In this document: piece after piece, positions 11,169 to 22,770 of the stretch
Layout: each line of letters begins with the position of its first letter
Numbering within the stretch: position 1 is the stretch's first letter
DNA from: Limnomonas spitsbergensis
Lineage: Eukaryota > Chlorophyta > Chlorophyceae > Chlamydomonadales
NCBI GenBank assembly: GCA_037349105.1
Contig: JAYJMM010000110.1
Span: 930,001 to 994,000, forward strand
Direction of reading: 5' to 3'
Length of the DNA stretch: 64,000 nucleotides
The notes under the pieces: model-generated
Seen by the model: the letters and a program-made list of their open reading frames with translations, nothing else
What the model was told of the DNA's origin: nothing
Database searches by the model: none
Program-made: the position numbers and the translations under genes

Positions 11169-14100
11169 ATGATCATGCAGCGGAGCCTGGGAGCCAGTAG
11201 GGGTCTGGCCAGTCGATCGACTTTGTTCCAGTCGGGCGCGAGTGCTGCTCGCCTGCTCAGCAATACTCGGGCGCCACAGCGCGCAGGAGTCGCCGCAAAG
11301 GCCTCCAATACATCCTCGGACAAAACCACATTCGACCCATCAGGCAAGCCATGCGCATGCCATGCACATGTCATGCACACAGGTTGTAGCACCCTAGAAT
11401 GCCAGTTGACACGGCATGTGTGCGCTCATGGGGAGGCAGGCATTGTTAAATTGAATGCAATGCGGCTAAGCCTCAGCTAGCTGGGCCACCAGCTTTTGGC
11501 CGGCCAAGGTTCTGCCCCCATTCATTGACCTTGAGATGACCGCCGGGCTGCTCCCCGAAGGTGGTCTGGTCCTCACTAACTTCAAGATTCCAGAATCGCT
11601 AACTGAAAACTCAAGCACCTAGTGGCAGGCACCTAGCGGCTGCCGCGAAACAGGGTTTGTTTTTCATGGCTTGACTACCGGTACAACAAAAGCAACGGCA
11701 AATATCCCTCCTGGCCTCCGGCCAGTGGTCATGCTTGTGGGCTGCCATGCTGCTTGGATTGCCGGCTGTAGGCCGGTCCACGTTTGGTATTTTTGGGGCT
11801 TTTCGCGGCCAACGTGCGGTCCGCTGACGGTGAACTTTCAGCCCCCTTCAGAATCCCCTAGGTAAACGCTGCTGAGTCAGCTACAAATCAGCATTCTGTC
11901 CTGTCCCTCAAGCCACGTCGTGAGACCCATCCTGCCAACGCATGCTGCTCAGAACCTGCAGTCAGATGTCTGAATTTTTACCATCTGTCCCAGGCTACCA
12001 CAAGTGTGCTTGCAGGCATCCCCACCCAGGGGTCCAATTCTGCCCTTCCCCACCCGGCATCTCATCTGCTGAGATAAAAGCCTCCCCTGTCTTTCGGGCA
12101 AACTTTTATACCCGGCCTTCCACTGTGCCTTGTGACAAATCAACTGCTGAGAAACTGCAAACAATGTCCTTATGCCCTGCGTTGCATGTTACCTCAATTA
12201 CGCTTACACCATCTGCGCACACCCGAGAGGCGCACATACCCCATCCTACCAGTACCTAACATACGCTTCTGATTAAGCTTCAGAAACACGTATGCAAACA
12301 GGCTGTCAGGATACTCCGCGTATGCCACGGCCATGCCCCCCCACGTCTGAAACCCTGAGACTCCCCAGCCATGGCCACCAAGGCATCTCTGCTGACAGAA
12401 CTTGTCTGCCCTGTCTCTGAGTCGGCTACTTCTGATTGACCTGAGAATACCTGTCTGCTCTATGTCTCAGGACACCCGAGGATACTGCGGCCATCCCCAC
12501 CCTAGCAACAATAACCCTAGAGGCACCGAGACTATTTTCCTGCCAACGCCCACCCGGCCCCTCAGCTGAGAGCACCTGTCTGTCCCTGACATGGCATGCT
12601 GCTGGTTGGCCAAAAATACATGTCTGTCATGCGTCTCAGGATACCTCAAGTATGCCGCGGCCATCCCCACTCAAGTGGCGCTGATGACTGGGGCGTTGTT
12701 TGGCCTGCAGCAACTGAACAACGTGCTGATGGCAAGCACTGAGCTGCTGCCTGGCGGCCTCCCGCCTGCAGATGCCGCCAAGGGGGTGGTCACGCTCTTC
12801 TTCCTCGTGGCAAGTGCCGTGGGAGTCTGGGGTATAATGTATAAGATGGAAATGCAATTATTGCGCATGATATGAAAATAAAAAAGTCTCGTTTGATGAC
12901 GCGGCCAAGGGGTACTCACGCACCGCTTCTTTTTGGTAAGAGCCATGGGGGTCTGCTGGGGGGTCAAGGATAAGAAAATAGGAAGGAAATGCGTTGTGGA
13001 GGGAAAGACGTAGGAACAAAAACAACACTCCCGCCTGCCGACGCTGTCAAAGATGTGTTCACGCCCTTCTTCCTCGTGGTAGAAGCTGCGGGGGTCTGTG
13101 GAGATCATTGGTAGGAAGCTGAGGAGAAGATGCAATTGTTAGGAAACACGTAAAAACAAAAAGCGGCACCCCCGCCATGCAGCCCAGGTGGTGGCCGTGC
13201 TCTTCTTCCCCGTGGTAGGGGCCATGTGGGCCACTTATAAGGCAACACGAAGAATACTGATGTGTAGCTGAATTGCGGGGGGCGAAAACTCTGAAGTACA
13301 CTTTGACGTGGGTATGGATCTAGAGCCGGGTATCTCTCCCCTAGGCACCAACAGCCTTTCCCGGTTTGGAGGCTTGTATGTAGCTGAAGTGTAGCTGAAG
13401 TGTAGCTGAAGTGTGGGTGAAGTGTGGCTGAAGTGCTCACAAATAAGCTTTGGAGTGCCTTGATGCAGGTCTCGGTCAAGAGCTGGGTTTTCTTGCCCCA
13501 GGACACAAGCAGGCCCCTCCCTGGACCTTGCCTGGGATGCAGCTCAAGGGTCGCTGAAGTGTGTAAATGAAGCTCTGGTGTGCTGTCATGCAGGTATCGA
13601 TCAAGAGCCGGGTTTTTTCACCCCTGGACGCTAGCCGGCCAAACGTCAAGGGGGAGAAGGCGGCCATATCGCAGCGCATGCGACCGTCTTGGATGCCGCC
13701 GCCCCTGACCTTTCCCATAGTGTGAGTCCAGAGATCCAGAAGGCCAGAACGAAGGTTCCTAAATATTTTGCAAATCTTGATCAAATTCTTAATTAACAAA
13801 GTCTTTATAAAATTTTAGACTGGATCCAGAAGGCCAGAAGGCTCCTGAATCTTTTTGAATTCTTAATGAAAACAGAGCTGATCCCCCCAAAAAGCGGGAT
13901 GTGCCTGATGACCCGCACCTTTTCCTTTTGTGGCTTCTTGTGAATCGAGCATGGCAAACGGTTCTCTACATATGGAATGGTGAATCAATCATGCTACATA
14001 TGAGAAACGCAATCATGAATCGAGCAGGCCGAAGCCTGTCCCGTCATGTGTGCAATGTGCTCCAGAATTCATGCTCCTTCTTTTTTTAAACAAAAGGTTT

Positions 14101-17016
14101 TTGTCTGGCAGTGCGCCATTAAAGGTTGATGTGAAGGCACACCTACAAACGACTGTTTCCATGTATATTATGACCAATGGTATCATAGTACGCATTGGAG
14201 AATGACGTTTCTCATCTCACCCCCACCATCCCTTATCGCCGTCTCCCGCTGTTCCCCGTTTCTCCTCCTCTCACACACTGCCTTATGATATAAAGTGTCC
14301 TTGGCGCTTCTAGCCATAGGTTAGCCAGGGACTGCGGAGCTCGAAAGTCAGGGTTTCGAGTTTCGGGTTTAGGACTAGGTTCACCCACACCCATGTTCGT
14401 CACCAGCCCTGCCTCGACTTTTTGAATGTTTTGTCACTCTTCCTCTCTGTCTCCCCCCTGTCACACTTCCTCTCTTTCTCCCCCCTTGTCACGCAATCTG
14501 CGCTGCAGGTGGACCTCCATTGGACTGCTCCGAGCTTTCTCCTCAGTCATGGCAAGTCAAAACACATGATCATATACAAACAAGCAGTATTGCAGGACAC
14601 ACGCACTTTGGTTTCACCGTGATGATTCCCACCCATGTTGCTGCACGACACTGGCTGCACCAGCTACTTCTGGTTCAGCAGCAGGGCCTTGCTCATTACA
14701 CTTTTAAACTGTGACCTGACAAAATGTGTACGGCATACGGACCCCAAACGTGCACCATGGTTTTGAGCTGTAACCTGTAACCTGTAACCTGTAACATCGT
14801 GGCTGGTGCAGCCCCCATATCTCAAGCATCCGTTTATTTGTCATGCTTACGCAGCTGGACAAATGTGCCTGATGCTCTGCTGCATGCGATTCAAGCAATG
14901 CATTCGCCGTTCACAATGTCCTGTTTACCACATGGTCCTTGCCGTTTGCCTTTTGTCCTCCTACCATCTGCCGCCTTCCGTTTGCCGTTTACCATTTGCC
15001 ATTCGTCTCCTCGACCCTTCCATTTGCCATTCAGGTGTGGGAGGCCTGTGGCCGGGACCTGGTGTCTGCTCCCCTAATCATCATGATGCTTCACTTGTCA
15101 ATTGGAGACGCATGGTACGAGCGGAAAAGTCCTGGGTCGACAAAAGGTTTTTTGGGATTATGTGCACAAGGCCATGTGAATGACCACTAGGCCCATATGT
15201 GCCACAGGCCCACAGGTGAGTGTAGGACTTCAGACTCTGATGCGTTTGGGATATTTGAAAGTCCTGTCGTAATATCGTGATCCCTGAGCCTGAGGGCCTT
15301 TACAGCAAGGGAGGGTGCCAGGGTCCAACTTTTCCCGCACCTTGCCAAGCACAGCAGTGACACGCACATGGATTGATTCTGCCCTTCACTGTATTTTTTG
15401 CTTCGGGATTTGCTCCCCCGATTTTAATAGACTCAAGGTTATAATGTATAAATAATAAATCAATTACTGTCATAATATCGGTATTACAATGTATGATTAA
15501 TACATTTGTTTCATAATATTACAATGTGTCATATCCTGCTGACCACCTGCTTGCCTTTCCTCAGGAATCATTGCAACAACGTGCAGAAGAACCTGGGTAT
15601 GGCCGTTCCAGGAGTCGTGTTGGGGTGCCTGGGGTCCGGAATCTTTGTGACGTCAGCCTACTACCTGGTGAGCCTCATTGAAGTACATTTTCTAAGGATG
15701 CCCTTGTAGATAGACTGTAAAACAATGTCTCTAGGGGGGGACATGGGGTAAAAAAAGAAAAAGGAGAAGAAATAATAGACACGAAAGGAAACCCGGAATC
15801 CCTGGGGTTGTCTTTTTAGTGCGTTGGGTTTAATTGTTTGTATTGGGTTTAACTGAAATGCCAACATTTTGTTATTGAGTGCTCATGTTTCAACTTCAAT
15901 GGAACAATTTGGTCCATTTGAGTGTACTTGTTTCCATTGGCAGAGTGCATTGGGTTTATTTAAGTAGGTGTGACATCTGCCTATCAACTGGTGAGGAACG
16001 TTGTCCATTTTTACTTTCGCGCCTCAGCTATCATTCAGCTACATCACAGCCTAACAGGGGCCGAGCTGATCGGCTGATCGGGCTGATTCAAGGCTGCTGC
16101 CTGTCCAGGTGTTAGACATCCCAGCCCTAATAGAGGATTTGTTTGTGCCGGTTGAGTACCTTCATTGGTAGAGTACTGAATCGATGCCTGAAAGTCAGGG
16201 CAAGATCTGACGCGTTGGAACCTGCACAAACAGGGTTAAGGGTTAAACCTTAACCCTAGCAGGCATTGAACTCTGCACACACATGTTTGAGGGTTCAGGG
16301 TCAAAGTGGTTTAACCCCTTACCCCTTCAACCTCCAACGCATTGGACCCTGCACAGACAGGGTCAGGGGTTTGGTTAAATTGGATTTACCCGAGCCCCAG
16401 CAGGCATTGAACCATGCAAATATGTTTGAGGGTGTAGGGTCAAAATGGTGTAACCCCTAACCCCTTGACCCTCCAACGCATTGGACTCCGTACACACAGT
16501 GTGAACTTTGTTGACACTATAAACACCTACTTGAACTATGGAGACCGATTCCTCTGTTTATTTTGGGGGTGCTTCACCTACCATTCATAGCATCCCGCCA
16601 TGAGGTTCCATGAAGCATGCTTTGTGGCCAGGACCACCAGCTGAAGGCCAGCACGCTTTGTGTCCAGGACCACCAGCCGAGGGCTAGCATGCTTTGTGGC
16701 CAGAAGTATCAGCCAAAGGCCCATGAAGATGAAGTCTTTAGCAGCCCAGGGTTCAGGGTTTTAGGCTTGTTTTTTGTGTGGTTACCCAGCAGCCTACCAC
16801 ATGTGGTATGTTGCACAGTTCAATAAGCACAGCACGACACCCCTCCCCGACCAATTTCCCTTTTATGCGCAGGCCGAGCCTTCCGCAGGCCTGTTACTGT
16901 CCCCCATGTGCCTCTGGCTTGCCATCGCCTCGGCACTGGTCTACTCCATCTGGGATTTGAACCCTGACGAGAAAGGAGAGAAGCAACCGCTCGTACCCGT
17001 CAAGAGCATCTCGTAG
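11169..17016 (+). CDS. TSPO: TspO/MBR-type tryptophan-rich sensory protein, organelle-targeted
   Basis: Seven exons in perfect phase: 11169-11343, 12640-12809, 13594-13721, 14509-14551, 15035-15114, 15565-15667 and 16873-17016, giving 280 residues. The first 50 or so residues are Ser/Ala/Arg-rich without acidic residues, which suggests a plastid or mitochondrial transit peptide. About six hydrophobic segments follow. Family hallmarks are RPSWMPPPLTFPIVW (exons 3-4), the GDAWNHCNNV segment, and the C-terminal AGLLLSPMCLWLAIASALVY followed by SIWDLNP. TspO proteins bind porphyrins and sterols and act in tetrapyrrole or stress signalling; that role here is inferred. Three of six introns use GC donors (after 11343, 12809 and 14551). 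In-frame alternatives at 11169 and 11175 could both start translation. Decayed copies of exons 2 and 3 occupy intron 2. Confidence 0.85.
12895..13260 (+). repeat. Three decayed tandem copies of TspO exon 2 3' end plus donor
   Basis: Exon 2 ends in 'gtggtcacgctcttcttcct' before a GC donor. Related segments at 12895-12962, 13035-13098 and 13170-13215 keep 'cttcttcctcgtggta' or 'cttctttttggtaag' and the A-rich intron start. The copies carry a GT where the presumed functional copy has GC. Confidence 0.8.
13311..13530 (+). repeat. Two decayed copies of TspO exon 3 5' end with acceptor
   Basis: Exon 3 starts after 'catgcag' with 'gtatcgatcaagagccgggt'. Copies begin at about 13311 ('gtatggatctagagccgggt', in-frame stop) and 13463 ('gtctcggtcaagagctgggt', still open). 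They precede the real exon in tandem at spacings near 130-150 bp. Confidence 0.8.
15415..15545. other. A+T-rich tract in TspO intron 5
   Basis: A short, strongly A+T-rich stretch with repeated 'ataatat' and 'acaatgt' words stands out from the surrounding base composition. No gene or element could be assigned. Confidence 0.4.
16213..16500. repeat. Two-unit tandem repeat of about 145 bp in TspO intron 6
   Basis: Two adjacent units share 'ccaacgcattgga', 'agcaggcattgaac' and 'atgtttgagggt', and both contain telomere-like 'taaccccttaccccttc' words. Confidence 0.75.
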
Positions 17017-17214
17017 TCCCTACCCCGTGCGTGGTTCTGCTGCGGCTGGGACTGTACCACCAGTGTGCTGGGTTCAGGACCGAGCCGCTGTTGTGTTGGT
17101 GGGGACTGTACCACTGGTGTGATCAGGCCGGGACCGTACCGCTGGTGTTCTTGGGTCGGGACTGTACCGCTTGTGTGCTGGGGTCGGGACTACACCGCTG
17201 GTGTGTTGCGTGCA

Positions 17215-18325
17215 GGAGTTACTGACGTTGCACCTCTGGTCCCTGCTTGGGAAGGCTCGGCCACTTGGGCGTCCAACTGTCTGGTTGAAACGAAAGGGAA
17301 GACAAGAGGGGGAAAGAGAGGGACGCTGTGATTATGAGGAAACCGCTGGTGCTGGAGTATGGCGTGTACTGCTGGGGGCATGGCCCAGAGGTGTCATGTC
17401 ATTAACTGCGGGGGGCAGGAGGAGACAAAAGTTTATTTATGATGGCCAGTGCTTGCACTCTAAATCGAGAGTGGACGCGAGCCCCGTGCGCCTGAGGGTG
17501 TCCCAAGGATGTTTATTTTTGAAAGCAGGGTTCCATGAAATTTACTCGTTCAGTGAAAGACGTTACTGAACGTTACATTCCACCTTATTACTGCAGTAGA
17601 GACTCTCTCTTGGAAACGGTATCCTACCTTCATCGAGCGGCGTGTAACATTCTGCCGCAAGAGCTCTCGAAAGTGATAACAGTTGCTTTCCGGAGCAGTC
17701 ATAACTCAAAAGCTAACAAGACAACAGAATCAGTGTTGTGCCGAATACGGTCCTTGCGGTGCATGAATTACGTAGCTGAGTTTCAGTCACCGAAATTGTA
17801 AGGCGAACTCAGCCATTTTACCAGTTAGGGACAGAAATTACTTACATTTCTGAATCACGGTGCAATTGCACAGCACTGATCAGTACCAACTTTCAGGAAC
17901 AGTATCATGCCCCGCAGGTGTCGGACGACTAGAGAGTGACCGACGCCGTGACACCTCTAGGTCTTGATGGAAGAGGCTCGGCCGTGTGGGCACCCCACTG
18001 GTTGGCTGATTGGGGGAAGTTTAATTGCTCAGGAATGAGGGGGAAACTGGGAACTCAGTTGAGTAACGGATAAAAAGAGGCTGGGGTATGAGGAATGACG
18101 GCGAAGCAAACACTGTAGTGTAGGACTGTGGGCTAGGGCCTGCTAGGGGCCTCGTCCTTTTGATGCAAGGGAGGTCTATAAACATCAGCCTGCTTGTTGC
18201 AAAATAAATCATCATGCTAGTCTCTGTAATTACGGAAGGAAACTGTTTTAACGGACATTAGGTTAATGACGTTACACCTCTGGGCCCTGCTCAAAAAGGC
18301 TCGGCCGCGTGGGTGCCTAACTAAA
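17215..18325 (+). repeat. Three copies of dispersed repeat family B
   Basis: Copies at about 17215-17285, 17940-18005 and 18262-18325 share 'gacgttacacctctgg', then 'ctgctc' and 'ggctcggccgcgtgggcgcc' with substitutions, followed by a purine-rich tail. Further copies occur at 23325-23385 and 48968-49030. All five are in the same orientation. The gene-free span 17017-19283 otherwise shows no coding sequence. Confidence 0.75.
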
Positions 18326-18559
18326 GAGTTGGGAGGAAAGATGGAAACAAACACAGGTCAAAAGAAATGAGGGGAAAGTGGGAAATAATGTGAAGGGACA
18401 AAACAAAAGGCTGGAAACTAAATACACGATGCCATGAAACGGTACGCAAATGGAGTGTGGGGCAAACTAAATGCAGCGGATCCTGCATATGTATTTTGGA
18501 AGAAATTTGGTTCTTTTATCTTTCAGTGTGTGATGAAAAGAGAGAATCATCTCAAAACT

Positions 18560-18845
18560 TTGCCAAATTTCCTGTCTCCCCCCTGATTCTCTAGGCGGTG
18601 CTCAATCGAACTCTTTTGCACCCACGTCATGTTTTGTGGCTGGGGCTTATCTTCTGCACTATGGGGTTCATTCCCACGCCACTGTCGTGGTTGTGTGGGA
18701 GTTACTTGCCCAGGGGGGTCACTGGTTTTCGCTTTCTGTCCTAGTGTATCAAGTGCATGTACCAGTTTACGGGCACATGTCCCATGCATCAAGTGTGATG
18801 CTCTGTTGGACTGTAAAAACTTCACAAACTTCACAAAGAAAGTTA
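18560..18845 (+). mobile_element. Dispersed repeat family A, copy 1
   Basis: About 280 bp that reappears in reverse complement at 49795-50050. Shared words include 'gaactcttttgcacccacgt', 'gggttcattcccacgcc' and 'tgatgctctgttggactgta'. No long open frame, so probably a non-autonomous element or a piece of a larger one. Confidence 0.7.
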
Positions 18846-19283
18846 TAAGTTACGGGACATTAGGGAGGATGCAGGCAATTAAAGGGGGTACAGCCTATTT
18901 GATGAGAAGCGACAGAGGAGTAGAAATACCCATGAAATGGTCAGGAAATTAGTTCATAGATACTTAGAGCGTCAGAAAATATAGCGTTAGATTACATAAG
19001 CATGCACAAGCTGAGCGGCTGAAACACTGGATGCCACCAAACTGCCAGGGGTGCTGAAAAACGCAGTGGGCAATGTGGGAAAGCGGGCAGACATAGTGGG
19101 AACAACAGAAGGGACGGAACCCAAGTGGTGCTACCGGTGATCAGGGGGGTTTACGACTGGAAGAATCTACATCTCGGATTGGCCTTTAGCCACCACACCG
19201 GTAAAACATACGATGGTGGCCTGCTGGTGCGGAAACGTATCCCTGCTGCTTCGGCCACTGGCCGTATGCCCATCAAGGCAAGG

Positions 19284-19806
19284 TAGCACGATATGGATAT
19301 GATATGATATGGTGTTTGGGCCATATCATATTTTGCTGTCAAACAAAATATTTTAGCCTAAAATATGCAGAATTTACAAAGGACTAGCCCATGCATTCGG
19401 CGGGTGCACTACCCTTGCCCCATTCACATACGTACTGACATGGCAGCATGCAACATGCGAGCGGTCCCACTGACCCCTATGGCCCAAGCGTCGCCATGCG
19501 TCCATGCATCCACATTTCCCATGGTAAATGCTTTATGTGTCGCAAAACCTTGCAACAAATAGGCCCATTATGGCGTAGAACGGCCGGCATGGCAGAAGAG
19601 CCCTATTTCTAACTCATTACCAATGCACCATACCCACTCATGCCCATGCATGGAGAGGTTGATACCATACATATCATATAATATTTCACTATATTATATG
19701 AGAAGTTGATACCATACCATATCATATCATATTTTACTATATTATATTGCTGATATAGTGATATGCTATGCTATGATATGATGGCCCCAAAGACCATATC
19801 GTGCTA
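19284..19806. mobile_element. 523-bp terminal-inverted-repeat element (MITE-like)
   Basis: The left end reads TAGCACGATATGG, then A+T repeats and TGTTTGGGCCATATCATA. The right end, reverse-complemented, reads TAGCACGATATGG, then TCTTTGGGGCCATCATATCA. The left arm also folds alone (ATATGATATGG, 8-nt loop, exact complement, 19302-19331). No transposase frame is inside and no clear target duplication was recognised. The right end meets the Ser-Pro coding repeat of the pherophorin-like gene. Confidence 0.65.
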
Positions 19807-19920
19807 GCCCTCCTCCCCCCTCTCCTAGCCCTCGTCCCCCTTCCCCATCGCCTTCCCCTCCACCTTCTCCCTCCCCCCCCTCTCCTCGCTCTCCTTCCCC
19901 TAGCCCTTCCCCTCCTTCTC

Positions 19921-20632
19921 CTAGCCCTCCTCCTCCCTCTCCTAGTCCTCCTCCTCCCTCTCTTAGCCCTCCTCCTCCCTCTCCTAGCCCTCCTCCTCCC
20001 TCTCCTAGCCCTCCTCCTCCCTCTCCTAGCCCTCCTCCTCCCTCTCCTAGCCCTCCTCCTCCCTCTCCTAGTCCTCCTCCTCCCTCTCCTAGCCCTCCTC
20101 CTCCCTCTCCTAGCCCTCCTCCTCCCTCTCCTAGCACTCCTCCTCCCTCTCCTAGCCCTCCTCCTCCCTCTCCTAGTCCTCCTCCTCCCTCTCCTAGCCC
20201 TCCTCCTCCCTCTCCTAGCCCTCCTCCTCCCTCTCCTAGCCCTCCTCCTCCCTCTCCTAGCCCTCCTCCTCCCTCTCCTAGCCCTCCTCCTCCCTCTCCT
20301 AGCCCTCCTCCTCCCTCTCCTAGCCCTCCTCCTCCCTCTCCTAGCCCTCCTCCTCCCTCTCCTAGCCCTCCTCCTCCCTCTCCTAGCCCTCCTCCTCCCT
20401 CTCCTAGCCCTCCTCCTCCCTCTCCTAGCCCTCCTCCTCCCTCTCCTAGCCCTCCTCCTCCCTCTCCTAGCCCTCCTCCTCCCTCTCCTAGTCCTCCTCC
20501 TCCCTCTCCTAGCCCTCCTCCTCCCTCTCCTAGCCCTCCTCCTCCCTCTCCTAGCCCTCCTCCTCCCTCTCCTAGCCCTCCTCCTCCCTCTCCTAGCCCT
20601 CCTCCTCCCTCTCCTAGCACTCCTCCCCCCCC
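19921..20632 (+). repeat. 21-bp coding repeat, about 33 units (Ser-Pro rod)
   Basis: The unit 'agccctcctcctccctctcc' plus t encodes a seven-residue Ser/Pro motif. Units are almost identical, with rare agt/agc and act changes. Frames of Leu/Pro (plus) and Gly/Arg (minus) across it are shadows. Confidence 0.95.
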
Positions 20633-21084
20633 TGTCGACTTCCCCCACAGCTGTAACCCCGGTAACTCTGCAATTGATGGCGGTGTGGGCTCCTATGGAG
20701 CCGGCTTGTCTGGCGTTGGTCACTCCATTCAGGCCGTGGCGAATGGCAACTTGATCTTTCTATTCATCACACCCAACCTTAACTGCAACCCTGAATTTGG
20801 CTGCTGTGGCAATAACTTGGAGAAGGTAGAGTTCGTAATCAATCCCGATTGCCACGGCGCCATAGCGGACATCAGTGGCACCAACAAGCAGCCATCCTAC
20901 GGCACCCAGTCCTGGCTTGTAGTGACGCCGCGTGGATTTCCAGAGGAGGTCCTCGTTGGGAAGGGAAGGTAAGCGGCATCTATCCAGATCCCTCTGTGGG
21001 GCACATGGCTTCATAGATGACGAGCCCCTGATACCCACTCATGGAGCACCAGCAAGACTTGGCCAAGGTTGCTTCTTTCACTGA

Positions 21085-21165
21085 AAGAAACAAAGCTACG
21101 CCCCGTGGGGGGCGTGAGATTGAAGGACACAGCGCAGCCTGGGCCGAAGCCACACCCGTGCCGTT
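21085..21165 (+). repeat. Dispersed repeat family C, copy 1
   Basis: Shares 'gcgcagcctgggccgaagcc' and 'ggggggcgtgaga' with copies at 28250-28335 and 30057-30125. The head 'gaaacaaagctacgcccc' resembles, in inverse, the text at 41715-41740. It lies in the intron of the pherophorin-like gene. Confidence 0.7.
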
Positions 21166-21490
21166 ACTGTTCATTCACTTTATACATGTGTGCCCTAGTA
21201 ATGAAGTTTTAGTTGTAGTTTGTCCTATTATGTAGGCAGGACGCCTCCATTATTTTAATTCCCTCAACTTTAGACTCACAAGTGGTCCTCTTTTCCAATG
21301 GCCTGCAGGTGACTGGCCTAAATGAGGGTGGTGTTCAGGTCGGCCAGGTTATCCTGACCTGGGACTCCTCTAAAGAGAAGTGCAACACTGCTGAAGATTT
21401 CTTCCTCGACGGGAAGTGGTGGACTGGTGGTATGCGGTCTACAGCTTCAACTACGCCAACTCCTACTCGTGCTGCGGCAACAGCGGCTAA

Positions 21491-22513
21491 AGTGCGGCCC
21501 ATGCCCTTAATCAAGCATTATATGGTCCTTCACTCTGTCTGTAGGCAACAGTCAGGATTAAGTTGAAACAACATCAATAAGGTAGTTGCCGGGCTGCTTG
21601 ATCCGTGGCGACAAAAATAAGTATCATGGATTACTTTTTTGTATCCCAAGCCAAGATATCAATTACAGTCGATTTACAGTAGAAGTATGGTTGAGGTCAG
21701 TGGCACCTGAAGAAGGTCTGTAGCACCTGGCATGTAGTCGCCTGGTGTGTGGCGGAGAAGAGATGAAGGCATCCACACTTAATATTTACACTTCCTGCGA
21801 GTGGGTGGTCTACTTTCGTATCTATTTGTTAAGCATCTAGTTGTCAGTAAACAAATACATCCCACTACATGCACATTGTTTTGAATGTGTTGCTCTTAAA
21901 TATGTATTATTATAGAGCTACTTTCCGCTTGAGGTCTGTTCTAACATGCGCACTTGTGGGGTGATTTGTACCCGCAAGCGAGCCCGCAAGTTAAAATAAT
22001 ACGTGCCAGGTTATGTTGGCGATGTATGCGGGGCTGCCTTGAAACAGGCACCTCCAATGCACCAGTCTTGCTGAATCAGTTGGTACCTAGCGTAGTCGTT
22101 GATAGCTGGTGTTTTAAACTGCAGCTTATTTGGTGCTGAATAAATTGAAGGATTATCTGGATACCTGTCTTGCCTATTCAGATATGAAGTTCAGTTTCAG
22201 AGCATGGTACCGTATATGAACATCAGTTTCAGAGTAGTTACCGGTATAATGTTATATCGGCCGGTGCATACTACCCGCTGGGCCCTATCGAGTCTGGAGT
22301 GGTGACGAATACCACCGGCTTGTGAAGTACGGAGCTGGATGGTTGTCAATGCAGACAAACTGCGTCCACGGATCTCCTATGATCAGCCAGTGGCATGGAT
22401 GATGAATCTCACTGTTGGCATCACGGCCATCTCTCGATGACAGCCTTCGCACACATCACTTGTCATTTCGTCCCCTCTAAAAAGAAATTCATAGTGCACT
22501 CAAGGCCACATCT
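21491..22513. other. Gene-free interval between converging genes
   Basis: No coding sequence with family or splice support was seen on either strand. In particular, nothing resembling RNase III, PAZ or a RIG-I C-terminal zinc domain follows the helicase gene here. Confidence 0.45.
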
Positions 22514-22518
22514 TTACA
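22514..22518 (-). terminator. Candidate TGTAA poly(A) signal of the helicase gene
   Basis: TTACA on the plus strand is TGTAA on the gene strand, about 250 nt past the last confident exon. This leaves room for one short extra exon and the 3' untranslated region. Confidence 0.3.
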
Positions 22519-22770
22519 CGTGCAGTCGAACCATGATTGTTCAATTTGTTCACTTGATACAAATAAAAGAAGCAAACTACCCGGACAGTGAAAGCGTTTA
22601 CGCATTGCTTTCCAAGTACCAAGGACCTTCCTGCAGGCTCACTCGCCAGCCACCACCTCTTACAGCGCCATCTCCACCCCCCACCTCCTCGTTCAAATGC
22701 AAACCGTGCCGCCTCCAGCTCCCTCATGATGCCATCATGGCCCCCTCTGTCAGCCGCCCGTCGCCACCAC

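Larger units (their letters stand above)
19804..21490 (+). pseudogene. Pherophorin-like extracellular-matrix protein, truncated and frame-broken
   Basis: The first exon (to 20968) encodes about 33 units of a 7-residue Ser-Pro motif (SPPPPSP type), as in hydroxyproline-rich volvocalean wall proteins. A Cys-containing pherophorin domain follows: NCNPEFGCCGNNLEKVEFVI and QPSYGTQSWLVVTPRGFP. A second exon (from about 21274) continues with QVVLFSNGLQVTGLNEGG and GQVILTWDSSKEKCNTAEDFF. The expected C-terminal segment, WWYAVYSFNYANSYSCCGNS, then a stop, is in another frame, so a shift lies near 21410-21420. The donor at 20968 (phase 2) also does not fit the best acceptor (phase 1). An in-frame stop lies just upstream of 19790, so no signal peptide is attached. 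Either a pseudogene or assembly indels; product inferred to be secreted in living relatives. Confidence 0.75.

Noticed and set aside
19737..20723. Minus-strand Arg/Gly-rich frames of 328 and 284 codons
   Set aside because: Shadows of the Ser-Pro coding repeat of the pherophorin-like gene; the plus frame leads into a recognisable pherophorin domain.
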